This document shows, in pieces, positions 1-8,229 of a stretch of DNA of 37,445 bases. How positions within the stretch are numbered: the stretch's first letter is position 1; the number at the start of each line of letters is the position of its first letter. The position numbers and the translations under genes were made by a program. The notes below the pieces were generated by a model. The model was not told the origin of the DNA and did no database searches. It worked only from the letters and a program-made list of their open reading frames with translations. Source of the stretch: Chloroflexota bacterium (lineage in GTDB: Bacteria; Chloroflexota; Chloroflexia; Thermomicrobiales; JADLAZ01); NCBI GenBank assembly GCA_020849725.1, contig JADLAZ010000114.1:1-37445 (forward strand), given 5' to 3'.

Positions 1-1346
1 GCATCGGGCTGTGCTTCGGCGTGGCGCCGTTTCTGCTCTACATCAAGCGCTTCTCCTGGAACACTGAAGTCGGCCTGCTGATCGAGGCGACGCTGTCGCT
101 GGCGCTGGTGGCGATGCTGCTGCAGGTCACCTTCCAGAAAGAGTGGCGGCACTGGCTGTCGGCGCTGACGCTGCCGATGCTGGTCTACTGCTTCTACCAG
201 TTCGTGCAGGTGTTCAACCCGAACACGCCGACGCTGTTCCACCGCATCTTCGGCCTGCGGGCGATCCTGGTCTATCTGGTGCCGTTCCTGGCGGCGCTGC
301 TGCTGATCCGCCGCCGCCGGCATCTGGTCGCCAGCCTGGCGGTGTGGGTCGGTTGCACTGGCCTGGTCGCGCTGTATGGGTTGTGGCAGCAGTTCGTCGG
401 CCTCAACACCTACGAGCGGTGGTGGATCTACGCCAACGCGGCGACGCACATCCTGCCGGGCGGCCGACTGCGCATCTTCTCCACCCTTGGCAGCGCCGAC
501 GCGTTCGGCATGTACATGGCCATCGGCGTGGTCGTGACGCTGGCGCTGCTGACGATGACCCGCAGCGGCGCCCGCCGGCTGCTGCTGATCGGCCTGATGC
601 CGCTGATGATGCTGGGCCTGCTCTACTCGCTCACGCGTGGCGCGTACGGCGGCTTCGTCGTGGCGCTGGTCGTCGTCGCGGTGCTGGTGCGCAGCCGCAT
701 CTATGCGGTGGTGTTGACGCTGGCGCTGGCCGGTGGCCTGGTCTATGGCCTGGCCTACCCGGACGACTACCTGGTGAGCCGGGTGATGACGACGTTCCAC
801 CCGACCGAGGACGCATCGTACACCGCGCGCGCCGACGCGCTGGAAGATGCCTTCCCGATCATCGCCCGCCTGCCGTTCGGGCTGGGTCCGGCGACGGCTG
901 GGCGCAAAGGAGGCGAGTTGCTGTCGCGCGCCGACGTGAACGCCGAGTCGGCCGAGTTCGTCGGCATTCCACTGGACAACTACTATTTCCGGATCGGCCT
1001 GGAGAGCGGCTGGGTCGGCCTGCTGATCTTCCTGGGGCTGCTGGGGACGGTGCTGGTGATGGGGGCGCGCATCACCTGGCGCCTGCGCGACCACCGGCTG
1101 CGGTGGCTGGCGGCAGCCATCGTCGGCTCGATCGTGGCGATGGTCATCGGCGCGGCCTCCAACAACTACTTCGGCTACTTGCCGTTGAACATCGGCTTCT
1201 GGTTCTCGCTGGGCGTGCTGATGCGCTTGCCGGTGCTCGACCGGCTCGACGATGACCCGTGGTGGGCGCCGGACCCGCTGGCGCGTGGCCGCGCGCCGGT
1301 CGCCGTCCACGCCGCGCCGCCGCTCGCGCTGGAGGGCACCCGCTGA
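1..1346 (+). CDS. O-antigen ligase / Wzy-type polymerase-like membrane protein (5' partial)
   Basis: Polytopic inner-membrane protein resembling the O-antigen ligase/polymerase family, which joins or transfers polyprenyl-linked glycans at the outer face of the membrane. Hydrophobic segments run through the whole length. The motif LTRGAYGGFVVAL (about 560-600 bases into the frame) matches the (S/T)RGAW-type signature of the Wzy_C region. A large polar loop follows with an FHPTEDASYTAR stretch typical of this family. A GTG at 21 could start the frame, but the reading frame is open to the window edge and the upstream codons encode hydrophobic residues, so the true start probably lies outside. 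The gene ends one base before the ATG of the glycosyltransferase, which supports co-transcription in a surface-polysaccharide operon. Family assignment rests on topology and motif, not on a database match. Confidence 0.75.
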   Translation, partial: IGLCFGVAPFLLYIKRFSWNTEVGLLIEATLSLALVAMLLQVTFQKEWRHWLSALTLPMLVYCFYQFVQVFNPNTPTLFHRIFGLRAILVYLVPFLAALLLIRRRRHLVASLAVWVGCTGLVALYGLWQQFVGLNTYERWWIYANAATHILPGGRLRIFSTLGSADAFGMYMAIGVVVTLALLTMTRSGARRLLLIGLMPLMMLGLLYSLTRGAYGGFVVALVVVAVLVRSRIYAVVLTLALAGGLVYGLAYPDDYLVSRVMTTFHPTEDASYTARADALEDAFPIIARLPFGLGPATAGRKGGELLSRADVNAESAEFVGIPLDNYYFRIGLESGWVGLLIFLGLLGTVLVMGARITWRLRDHRLRWLAAAIVGSIVAMVIGAASNNYFGYLPLNIGFWFSLGVLMRLPVLDRLDDDPWWAPDPLARGRAPVAVHAAPPLALEGTR

Positions 1347-1347
1347 C

Positions 1348-2604
1348 ATGACCGTGCTGATGACACTGCTCGGCGGGCTGCTGCTGGCCGGTCAGGGAGT
1401 GCTGCTGTTCTTCCTGGGGTACCTGCTGTGGCCGCTGCCGGCGGCAGTGTGGGCGCGGCTGATGGGCACGCGGCGGCGGCCGGCGCCGGCAGTCAAGCGG
1501 CGCACGCGACGGCTGGCGGTGGTGACCTCGGCACACAATGAGGCCGGCGTCGTCGGGCCGCTGGTTGGCAGCCTCACCGGCCAGCGCTACCCGCGCGAGC
1601 GCTATGACATCTTCCTGGTGGCGAACAACTGCACCGACGCCACAGCGGCGGTGGCCCGCGCCGCCGGCGCGCGCGTCTACGAGCGCGAGACGGGCGGCCG
1701 GGGCACCAAGGGTGCGGCGCTGGTCTGGTGGTGGGACCAACTCGGCGCCGAGCGGACCGCCTTCGATGCTGTCGTCATTCTGGACGCCGACAACCTGGCG
1801 CCGCCGGACTTCTTGACGGCAGTGAATGAGGAGTTCAATCACTGGCCGCCGGTGGCTGTCGTGCAGGCGCGCCGGTTGGCGAAGAACCCGGACACCAGCC
1901 TGGCCAGCCGCCTGGACGCGGTCAGCGAGATCGTCTCGCAAGAGACGGCGCAGGCTGGGCGGCGGGCGGTGGGCTTGTCCGGCTTCATCATCGGATCGGG
2001 CACGGCCTACCGGCGCGAGGTCTTCGACGACCTGGTCGCCGGCTATGGCGAGGCCCTGAACGAGGACGCCGAGTGGCAACTGCGATTGGCGCTGGCCGGT
2101 GCGCGGCTGCGCTGGACGCCGGCGGCCGTCTTCTACGACGAGAAGACGGCGCGCTTCGACCAGATCGAGCGGCAGCGCACGCGCTGGCTGCGCGGCAAGC
2201 TGGAGCTGATCGCGCGCTACGCCTGGCCGCTGCTGCGGGCCGGCGTGGCGCGGGCCGACGTGGTCTGCCTGGACCAGATGCTGTTCATCGTCCAGCCGCC
2301 GCGGTCGCTGCTGCTGCTGGGCATCGGCGGCATGGCCGTGGTCGCCGCTGGCGTCGCCTGGCTGGCGCCAGCGTGGTCCTGGCTGGTGCTGCCGGCGTGG
2401 GTGTGGGCGACCGGGCTGGGGCTGTTCGCCGCCAATGTGGTCGCGGCGCTGGCGCTGGCCGGCGCGCCGCGGGACCTGTATCTGGCGCTGGCCGGCGCAC
2501 CGCTGTTCATCGGCCGCTTCGTGATGGCCAGCATCCGGGCGCTGGCAACCCCGCGCCGGCGCGAGTGGACGCCGACGCAGCGCGCCAGCGCCGGCCGGCA
2601 GTAG
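1348..2604 (+). CDS. Family 2 glycosyltransferase, membrane-bound
   Basis: Processive-type GT2 enzyme of 418 residues that would transfer a sugar from a nucleotide-sugar to a lipid or polysaccharide acceptor. An N-terminal membrane segment (about residues 3-32) precedes the GT-A domain. Visible motifs are VVTSAHNEAGVV (nucleotide-binding start), VVILDADN (DXD-like), NEDAEWQLRL (ED acid/base region) and QRTRWLRGK (the Q/RXXRW motif of the cellulose-synthase/NodC-like branch). Two or three further membrane segments lie near the C-terminus. I chose ATG 1348 because it follows the previous stop by one base; the longer frame opening at 1252 overlaps the upstream gene. With the O-antigen-ligase-like protein it suggests exopolysaccharide or O-antigen synthesis. 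The sugar cannot be told. Confidence 0.88.
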   Translation: MTVLMTLLGGLLLAGQGVLLFFLGYLLWPLPAAVWARLMGTRRRPAPAVKRRTRRLAVVTSAHNEAGVVGPLVGSLTGQRYPRERYDIFLVANNCTDATAAVARAAGARVYERETGGRGTKGAALVWWWDQLGAERTAFDAVVILDADNLAPPDFLTAVNEEFNHWPPVAVVQARRLAKNPDTSLASRLDAVSEIVSQETAQAGRRAVGLSGFIIGSGTAYRREVFDDLVAGYGEALNEDAEWQLRLALAGARLRWTPAAVFYDEKTARFDQIERQRTRWLRGKLELIARYAWPLLRAGVARADVVCLDQMLFIVQPPRSLLLLGIGGMAVVAAGVAWLAPAWSWLVLPAWVWATGLGLFAANVVAALALAGAPRDLYLALAGAPLFIGRFVMASIRALATPRRREWTPTQRASAGRQ

Positions 2605-2611
2605 GCGGCCG

Positions 2612-3295
2612 ATGACGGGTACGATGCGGCCGTGGCGCGCGCACGGTCTGGCTCGGTGGCATCGCCTGATCGCCGGGGGGCTGCTGGCGGTAGCGCTGGC
2701 CGGCTGCGCGCCCCTGGGCCAGACGCCGGACGTGAAGGTGCGGCCGACCAGCGTGACGCCAGCGCTGCCGGTGGCCGCCGCCGCGACGCTGACGCCGCCG
2801 CCGCCGATCACCCTGCCCAGCCCGACGGCCGTGCCGCCGACGCCGCAGCCCAACCGGCGCGTCACCGAGGTATTCGACCTGGGCCAGTTGAGCGTGTCGG
2901 TGGCGCGCGTGCAGCGCTTCCGGGGCGTGGACCGCTGCCCCGGCGACTCGCAGGCGCTGGAGGTCGAGTACCGCTTCACCAACCGAAGCCAGGAGACGAT
3001 GGGCGTCGACTTCATCGACTCGACGGTGCTAGACAGCCAGGGCCGCACGCTGCGCCCGGTCAGCATCCAACTGCGCGAGGTGCGCGACGTGCTGCCCGGC
3101 TACAGCGAGCGGATGACCTACCTGTTCTGCGTCCTGCCCGACAGCACCAACCTGACGCTGATCGTCGCGCCGGCCACCTACCGCGGCTTCGAGCGCCTGC
3201 AGGGGCCACGGGCGATCGTCGAACTGGAGCCGGCCGGGACGGTGCTGCCGCTGCTGCCGCGCATCACACCGGCGCCGACGGCGCCACCACGCTAG
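2612..3295 (+). CDS. Putative lipoprotein, DUF4352-like
   Basis: Secreted lipoprotein of 227 residues. The N-terminus is basic, then hydrophobic, and ends in the lipobox LAGC, so a diacylglyceryl-cysteine anchored on the outer membrane face is expected. A proline/threonine-rich linker (about residues 50-85) precedes a beta-rich domain. In that domain the segments VEYRFTNRSQETMGVDF and VLPGYSERMTYLF resemble the immunoglobulin-like DUF4352 (telokin-like) proteins common in Gram-positives and Chloroflexota. Another Pro/Thr-rich tail closes the protein. It starts seven bases after the glycosyltransferase stop and belongs to the same operon. Function is unknown; a role at the cell surface is inference from the signal and the neighbours. 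Confidence 0.75.
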   Translation: MTGTMRPWRAHGLARWHRLIAGGLLAVALAGCAPLGQTPDVKVRPTSVTPALPVAAAATLTPPPPITLPSPTAVPPTPQPNRRVTEVFDLGQLSVSVARVQRFRGVDRCPGDSQALEVEYRFTNRSQETMGVDFIDSTVLDSQGRTLRPVSIQLREVRDVLPGYSERMTYLFCVLPDSTNLTLIVAPATYRGFERLQGPRAIVELEPAGTVLPLLPRITPAPTAPPR

Positions 3296-3306
3296 GCGGC
3301 CCGCTG

Positions 3307-4206
3307 ATGCACGCCGACGAGGTCGTCACCGACGTCGCGCTCGTGCGCCGACTGCTGGCAGAGCACTATCCACGCTGGGCCGATCTCCCGATCACGCCGG
3401 TGACTTCGGCCGGCACTGACAACGCGCTCTACCGACTTGGCGATGAGCTTGTCGCCCGCCTGCCACGCATCCACTGGGCCGCCGGGCAAGCGGAGAAGGA
3501 GTTCCGATGGCTGCCCCGGTTGGCCCCTCACCTGCCGTTGACCATCCCGACACCCCTGGCGTTGGGTGCGCCGGACGCCGGCTATCCCTGGGCGTGGGCA
3601 ATCTACCGTTGGCTCGACGGCGAGAATGCGACGATCGACCGCCTGGCCGACCCGCGCCAGGCGGCGCTGGACCTGGCCCAGTTTGTCGCCGCGCTACAGC
3701 GGATCGACCCCGCTGGTGGGCCGCTGGCCGGGGCGCACAATTCCACCCGCGGTGTACCGCTGGCCGCGCGCGACGCGCCGACCCGCGCCGCGCTCGCCGC
3801 GTTGGCCGGCATGATCGACACCGGCGCGGCGACGGCGGCGTGGGACGCAGCCCTGCGGGCGCCGGCGTGGCCCGGCCCACCGGTCTGGATCCACGGCGAC
3901 CTGTCCTCGGGCAATCTGCTGGCCGTCCAGGGCCGGCTCAGCGCCGTCATCGACTTCGGCTGCCTGGGGATCGGCGATCCCGCCGCCGACCTGATCGTGG
4001 CCTGGAACCTCTTCACTGCCGAGGCACGCACCGTCTTCCGCGCTGCGCTCGCTGTCGATGACGCCACCTGGGCGCGTGGGCGCGGCTGGGCGCTGTCGAC
4101 GGCCCTGATCGCCCTGCCCTACTACCACGTCACCAACCCGGTGCTGGCCGGCATCGCCCGCCACGCCATCGCCGAGGTGCTGGAGGAATACCGGCAGGGT
4201 GGCTGA
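3307..4206 (+). CDS. Aminoglycoside-phosphotransferase-family kinase
   Basis: Protein-kinase-like phosphotransferase of 299 residues. The motif WIHGDLSSGNLL is the catalytic HGDxxxxN loop (Brenner motif) and AVIDFGCLGIGDPAAD carries the Mg-binding DFG-equivalent Asp. The N-terminal SAGTDNALYRLGDELVARLPR matches the nucleotide-binding beta strands of the APH family. The size fits the family. ATG 3307 was chosen because the longer frame overlaps the lipoprotein gene and this start gives the usual APH N-terminus. It lies 11 bases after the lipoprotein stop. Many genomic APH members act on small molecules other than antibiotics, so resistance should not be assumed; homoserine-kinase-like or sugar-kinase activity is equally possible. 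Confidence 0.85.
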   Translation: MHADEVVTDVALVRRLLAEHYPRWADLPITPVTSAGTDNALYRLGDELVARLPRIHWAAGQAEKEFRWLPRLAPHLPLTIPTPLALGAPDAGYPWAWAIYRWLDGENATIDRLADPRQAALDLAQFVAALQRIDPAGGPLAGAHNSTRGVPLAARDAPTRAALAALAGMIDTGAATAAWDAALRAPAWPGPPVWIHGDLSSGNLLAVQGRLSAVIDFGCLGIGDPAADLIVAWNLFTAEARTVFRAALAVDDATWARGRGWALSTALIALPYYHVTNPVLAGIARHAIAEVLEEYRQGG

Positions 4207-4277
4207 CACGCGCCCGACCACGGTTCGCCGTCAGGAGACGGTTGTCTGCCGGTGGTCGCCCGGTTCCGGCACGGGCA

Positions 4278-5129
4278 TCAATCGCTGGCGGCGTCGAGCA
4301 CGCCCTGGCCGCGCGCGTCGACCAAGACTGTCACCGCATCGCCGACGCGCAGCACACCGCCGCCCTGGTGGACCAGGTTCTGCCCGAACATGACCTTGTC
4401 ATCGATCCGGCGGTAGGTCGCCAGCGTGCGCAGCGGCTCAACCCCGCGCGCGGCCGTGTCCTGGTCGGTCGTCGTGATCGCGCACCGGGCACACGGCTTG
4501 ACGACATCGAAGCGGACGGCGCCGATGCCGAGTTGACGCCAGCCGTCCTCAGCGTAGGGCGCGCAGCCGGTGACGACGATGTTGGGCCGGAAGCGGCGCA
4601 TGTCCAGCGGCGTCGCCAACCGGCGGTTCAGATCGTCGAGCGATGCCTCTGACAGCAACAGGAACGGGTAGGCATCGGCGAAGCTGGTCTGATCGTCGGG
4701 CCGGCGGGCGTAGGCGGGGTCGACCCGTCGAGTCGTCTCACCGGCCAGGCGCACCAGCCGGCAGCGCACACCGAGATGGGTCGTGAACCACTCGGCGGCG
4801 GCCGCGCCCTGATCGACGGCCGGCACCGTATCGCGCCAGACGACGACCGGCCGGCGCGGGCCGGCGTCGGTGAGCGTCAGCGTGAGCGGCGGCAGGTCCG
4901 GCGCAGTCAGCGTCAGCGTATCGCCGGTCAGGTGCGGCGCGACCAGCGCCAGCCGAGGCTGCTCGCGCTGGGTGAGAAAGCGGCCCTCGTCGTCGACGAC
5001 CATCAGCAGGCGGTCGCCGGCGAAGCCGCGCGGCGTGACGGCGGCCGCATCGACGGCCATGCCGCCGCAGGACTTGATCGGGAAGATGGCGAGTGTCGCC
5101 ACCCGCACCCTCGTCGTCGCGCTCGTCAT
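4278..5129 (-). CDS. MOSC-domain protein
   Basis: Protein of 283 residues with an N-terminal MOSC_N beta-barrel (IFPIKSCGGMAVDAA and GFAGDRLLMVVDDEG) followed by a MOSC domain. The motif KPCARCAITTTDQDT contains the invariant cysteine that binds the molybdenum cofactor in the mARC/YiiM/YcbX group. The domain order matches YcbX/mARC N-terminal modules but there is no C-terminal ferredoxin domain. Likely role: Mo-cofactor-dependent reduction of N-hydroxylated compounds, or sulfur transfer. It is transcribed away from both neighbours. A MoaB homologue at 9421 shows that molybdenum cofactor is used by this organism. Start ATG at 5129 gives the expected N-terminus. Confidence 0.87.
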   Translation of the reverse strand: MTSATTRVRVATLAIFPIKSCGGMAVDAAAVTPRGFAGDRLLMVVDDEGRFLTQREQPRLALVAPHLTGDTLTLTAPDLPPLTLTLTDAGPRRPVVVWRDTVPAVDQGAAAAEWFTTHLGVRCRLVRLAGETTRRVDPAYARRPDDQTSFADAYPFLLLSEASLDDLNRRLATPLDMRRFRPNIVVTGCAPYAEDGWRQLGIGAVRFDVVKPCARCAITTTDQDTAARGVEPLRTLATYRRIDDKVMFGQNLVHQGGGVLRVGDAVTVLVDARGQGVLDAASD

Positions 5130-5217
5130 GCCCCCTCCGCCTGGTCGCTGCCCGGCGCGCGGCTCCCGGCGCCGGCTGGATGATACCGCGCCGGTTGATG
5201 GACGGCGGTGGCGGGCG

Positions 5218-5246
5218 TTGACGCGGCGCGAGCGGCGGCGTAGTGT
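5218..5246 (+). promoter_or_regulatory. Promoter of the first enolase-superfamily gene
   Basis: TTGACG (5218-5223), a 17-base spacer and TAGTGT (5241-5246) form a sigma-70-type promoter about 50 bases before the ATG at 5299. A strong ribosome binding site (GAGGAGG, around 5288-5294) lies between. Read by eye from hexamers and spacing. Confidence 0.55.
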
Positions 5247-5298
5247 GGCGCGGTCTCACTCGCGGACCCGACAATCGGCTGGCGGTCGAGGAGGAACG

Positions 5299-6474
5299 AT
5301 GAAGATCACCGGCGTGCGCACCCGTCTGTACCAGTATCAGTTGAGCCGACCACTGGGCGACGCCAACTATCCCAAGGGCAGCGCCAACGCCGCCGGGCTG
5401 GCGATCTCCCTCGACACCGATGCTGGCGTCAGCGGCGTGATGGCCGGCAACCCCGGTGCGCGTGCGCTCATCCACGCCATCGTCGACGGACTGCTGGTCG
5501 GCCAGGACCCGCGTGGCGTGCGTGGCTTGTGGAAGCAGATGATCGACCGCGCCTTCAAGGGCGGTACCCACGGCCTGGTCGGCGACGCCATCTCCAACCT
5601 GGACTGCGCGCTGTGGGACCTGAAGGCGAAGATCAACGGCGAGCCGCTGTGGCGAACGCTGGGCGCGGCCCAGCCGCGGGTGCGCGCCTACGCCAGCGGC
5701 ATCGACCTGTGCCTGCCAGACCAGGAGATTTACGATTTCTACGCCAGGCTGGCGGCGCAGGGCGTCAACGCCGGCAAGCTCAAGGTCGGCCTGAACCTGG
5801 AGGACGACCTGCGCCGGCTGCGGCTGATGCGGGACGCGCTGGCGACGAGTGGCAAGCCGCCGATGCTGATGATCGACTCGAACGAGTACTGGTCGCCCAA
5901 GCAGGCGATCCGGCACATCCACCGCATCGAGGAGGAGTTCGATCTGGTCTGGGTTGAGGAGCCGGCCCGGCGCTGGGACTACCGCGGGCTGCGGCAGGTG
6001 TCGGACGGGGTGCGGGCGGCGGTAGCGACCGGTGAGAACCTGGATGATGTCGGCGAGTTCATGGCGCTGATCGACCAGCGGGCGATCGACATCGTTCAGG
6101 TGGGCCAGGGCACGTCCGGCATCACCGGCGCCATGATCGTGGCCGATATAGCCTATGGCTTCGAGCTGCCAGTGGCGATGATGAACTGCCCGGGCGAGTT
6201 CATGGCCCATGCCGCGGCGGCCATGCCAAATCACTTGATGATGGAGGCCGTCAAGGCTGGCCGGTCGGTCTGTTTCACCGTCGACACGCGCATCGAGGAC
6301 GGCGACATCATCATCGGGGAGACACCGGGCCTGGGCATGGTCTTCGATGAGGAGAAGCTGACGCGGCTGGAGGTAGAGGCGCTCAGCGGCGGGCCGGGGT
6401 TGGGTGGCTGGCCGCGCCGGCGCGGCGCTGGGTTGGTAGAGATTCCACACGGTCAGGAGCCGGAGGACCGATAG
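5299..6474 (+). CDS. Enolase superfamily protein, mandelate racemase/muconate lactonizing type (sugar-acid dehydratase-like)
   Basis: A 391-residue member of the MR/MLE group, which abstracts a proton next to a carboxylate with a Mg-stabilised enolate. The N-terminal capping domain covers about residues 1-125 and the TIM barrel follows. Visible catalytic set: KxK at K160/K162 (GKLKVG), metal ligands D193 (MIDSNEYW), E221 (WVEEPA) and E246 (TGENL). The MR-type His-Asp dyad is not obvious: the strand that usually carries the His reads MMNCPGEFMAH. Substrate is therefore uncertain; an acid-sugar dehydratase or a racemase is likely. ATG 5299 has a GAGGAGG ribosome site, and the upstream extension of the frame runs through the promoter. 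A second, divergent member lies at 8230. Confidence 0.85.
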   Translation: MKITGVRTRLYQYQLSRPLGDANYPKGSANAAGLAISLDTDAGVSGVMAGNPGARALIHAIVDGLLVGQDPRGVRGLWKQMIDRAFKGGTHGLVGDAISNLDCALWDLKAKINGEPLWRTLGAAQPRVRAYASGIDLCLPDQEIYDFYARLAAQGVNAGKLKVGLNLEDDLRRLRLMRDALATSGKPPMLMIDSNEYWSPKQAIRHIHRIEEEFDLVWVEEPARRWDYRGLRQVSDGVRAAVATGENLDDVGEFMALIDQRAIDIVQVGQGTSGITGAMIVADIAYGFELPVAMMNCPGEFMAHAAAAMPNHLMMEAVKAGRSVCFTVDTRIEDGDIIIGETPGLGMVFDEEKLTRLEVEALSGGPGLGGWPRRRGAGLVEIPHGQEPEDR

Positions 6475-6529
6475 CGTCCGGTGGCGCGGGTCACCGGGCG
6501 CGGATACTCGGCTCCCCAGGGACGTGCTT

Positions 6530-8185
6530 ATGACCGCACACCTGCGTCTGGTCGTCCTGCTGGTGATCCTGACGCTCATCTGGCTGGGGCTGATGAGCGG
6601 GCAGCCGATCACAGCGCTGGCCGACGCCATCCATGACGACCGGCTGTTCATGAACCTGGCCCAGCACCTCTCCGGCGGGCGCTGGCTCGGGCCATTCAAC
6701 AACCTGACGCTAGCCAAGGGGCCGCTCTATCCGCTCTGGGTCGCGCTGGCCTACACGACCGGCGTGCCACTGCTGCTGAGCCAGCACCTGCTGGTCGTGG
6801 CCTCCGGCCTGGCGGCGGTCTGGGCGGTGCGGCCGGCAGTGCCGAGCGCGGCAGCGCTGGCGCTGGTGTACGGTGTCCTGCTCTTCAACCCGGTGCTATT
6901 CTCGGGGACGCGCGTGGTGCGGGAGGCCATCTATCCCGCGCTAACGCTGCTCGCCTGCGCCGCCGCGATCGGGGTGTGGCTGCGCCGCGACGGCACGCCG
7001 CGGGCGCTGGCCGCCTGGAGCGTCCTGGCCGGGCTGGCGCTCGGCGTGGTCTGGGTCACGCGCGAGGAGGGAGTCTGGCTGCTGCCGGCGATCGGCCTGC
7101 TGCTCGGCGGCACGGTGGTCCAGATCTGGCGGCGCGGCGTCGACCGCTGGCGGCGGTTGCTGCTGGTCGCCAGCGCGCCGGTGCTGGCGGTGGCGGTCGT
7201 GGTGCTGGTGGCGGCGATCAATCTCGGCGTCTATGGCGTCTTCGCCGTCACCGAGTTCACCACGGCCGAATGGCTGGCGGCGTACGGGGCAGTGACGCGG
7301 GTGGAGCCGGCGACGAGGCGACCGTATGTGCCGCTGGCGCGTGAGGACCGCCAGCGCCTCTATCAAGTCAGCCCGGCCTTTGCCGAACTGAGACGCACTC
7401 TGGAGGGTCCGAGTCTGGCCGCCTGGGAGGGTCACAGTTGCCAGGCGGTGCCATCGGCGTGCGGCGAGGTCGCGGGGGGTTGGTTCATGTGGGCGCTCCG
7501 TGACGCGGTCGCCGGGGCGGGGCACTACCGGTCGGCCCCAGCGGCACTGGCCTACTACCGCCGCCTGGCGGACGAGGTGAACGCCGCCTGCGATGCTGGT
7601 AGCCTGCGCTGCGGCCCGCGGCGAGACTCGATGGCGCCGGTCTGGCATGGCGAGGGTGGGCCGCGCCTGCTGGAGTCACTGGCGCGGGCGACGATCTACC
7701 TGGTCACCTTTGATGGCCTGCCGGTGGCGGCCGGGCCGAGCACCGGCGACGAGGCGGGGCAACAGGTGTTCCGCCGCATCACGCGGGAGCGGCTTGCACC
7801 CACCCAGGGGGCCTCGCCGGTGGCGATCGATGGCCGCGACCAACTCCTGCTGGCGGGCCTGGTGGCCGTGCGCGACCAGTATCGTCAGGTGGCGCCCGCG
7901 CTGGCCGGGCTGGCGCTCGGTGGCCTCGCCGTCGCCGGGGTCGCGGCGGGCCGCGGCCGACCGAGCGCGCTCGCTCTGCCGATCCTGGCGCTGCTGGTCG
8001 CGGTGGCGAGCCGGGTGGCGCTGATCGCCCTCATCGACGCCGCCGCGTTTGCGGCCGTCACCGCCGCCTACCTCGGCCCGGCCTACGGGCTGCTGCTGCT
8101 GGCCGGACTGCTCGGCGGCGTGGCGCTGGTGACCGCGGCCAGGCTCGCGTGGCACGCCGGTTTCTGCCACACTGGGGCGGACTGA
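6530..8185 (+). CDS. Polytopic membrane protein, possibly a GT-C-type glycosyltransferase
   Basis: A 551-residue protein with an N-terminal membrane helix, a periplasmic loop containing DDRLFMNLAQHL, then many hydrophobic segments (about residues 75-240 and 450-545). A soluble insert of roughly 200 residues lies between them and holds scattered cysteines (HSCQ, SACG, AACD, RCGP). A DD/DE pair in the first loop followed by KGPLYPLW is reminiscent of ArnT/PMT-like GT-C transferases that use polyprenyl-phosphate sugars. No firm family match can be claimed. ATG 6530 is preferred over the upstream GTG at 6524 because AGGGA sits seven bases before it. The gene lies between two enolase-superfamily genes, and its relation to them is unclear. 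Confidence 0.6.
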   Translation: MTAHLRLVVLLVILTLIWLGLMSGQPITALADAIHDDRLFMNLAQHLSGGRWLGPFNNLTLAKGPLYPLWVALAYTTGVPLLLSQHLLVVASGLAAVWAVRPAVPSAAALALVYGVLLFNPVLFSGTRVVREAIYPALTLLACAAAIGVWLRRDGTPRALAAWSVLAGLALGVVWVTREEGVWLLPAIGLLLGGTVVQIWRRGVDRWRRLLLVASAPVLAVAVVVLVAAINLGVYGVFAVTEFTTAEWLAAYGAVTRVEPATRRPYVPLAREDRQRLYQVSPAFAELRRTLEGPSLAAWEGHSCQAVPSACGEVAGGWFMWALRDAVAGAGHYRSAPAALAYYRRLADEVNAACDAGSLRCGPRRDSMAPVWHGEGGPRLLESLARATIYLVTFDGLPVAAGPSTGDEAGQQVFRRITRERLAPTQGASPVAIDGRDQLLLAGLVAVRDQYRQVAPALAGLALGGLAVAGVAAGRGRPSALALPILALLVAVASRVALIALIDAAAFAAVTAAYLGPAYGLLLLAGLLGGVALVTAARLAWHAGFCHTGAD

Positions 8186-8229
8186 GGCGCGGCCCGCTCG
8201 CGCGTTCTGCGATGTGAGGAGGGGCAGGC

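Noticed and set aside
1144..3066. Long minus-strand open frame of 640 codons
   Set aside because: It is antisense to the glycosyltransferase and lipoprotein genes, both with clear motifs. Its product is Arg/Pro/Gln-rich low-complexity sequence as expected from high-GC antisense frames.
3307..4206. Antibiotic resistance gene
   Set aside because: It has the APH fold, but nothing shows an aminoglycoside substrate and it lies in a polysaccharide-type operon without mobile elements.
4738..6717. Minus-strand open frame of 659 codons
   Set aside because: Antisense to the first enolase gene and overlapping the MOSC gene on the same strand in another frame. No domain or ribosome site.
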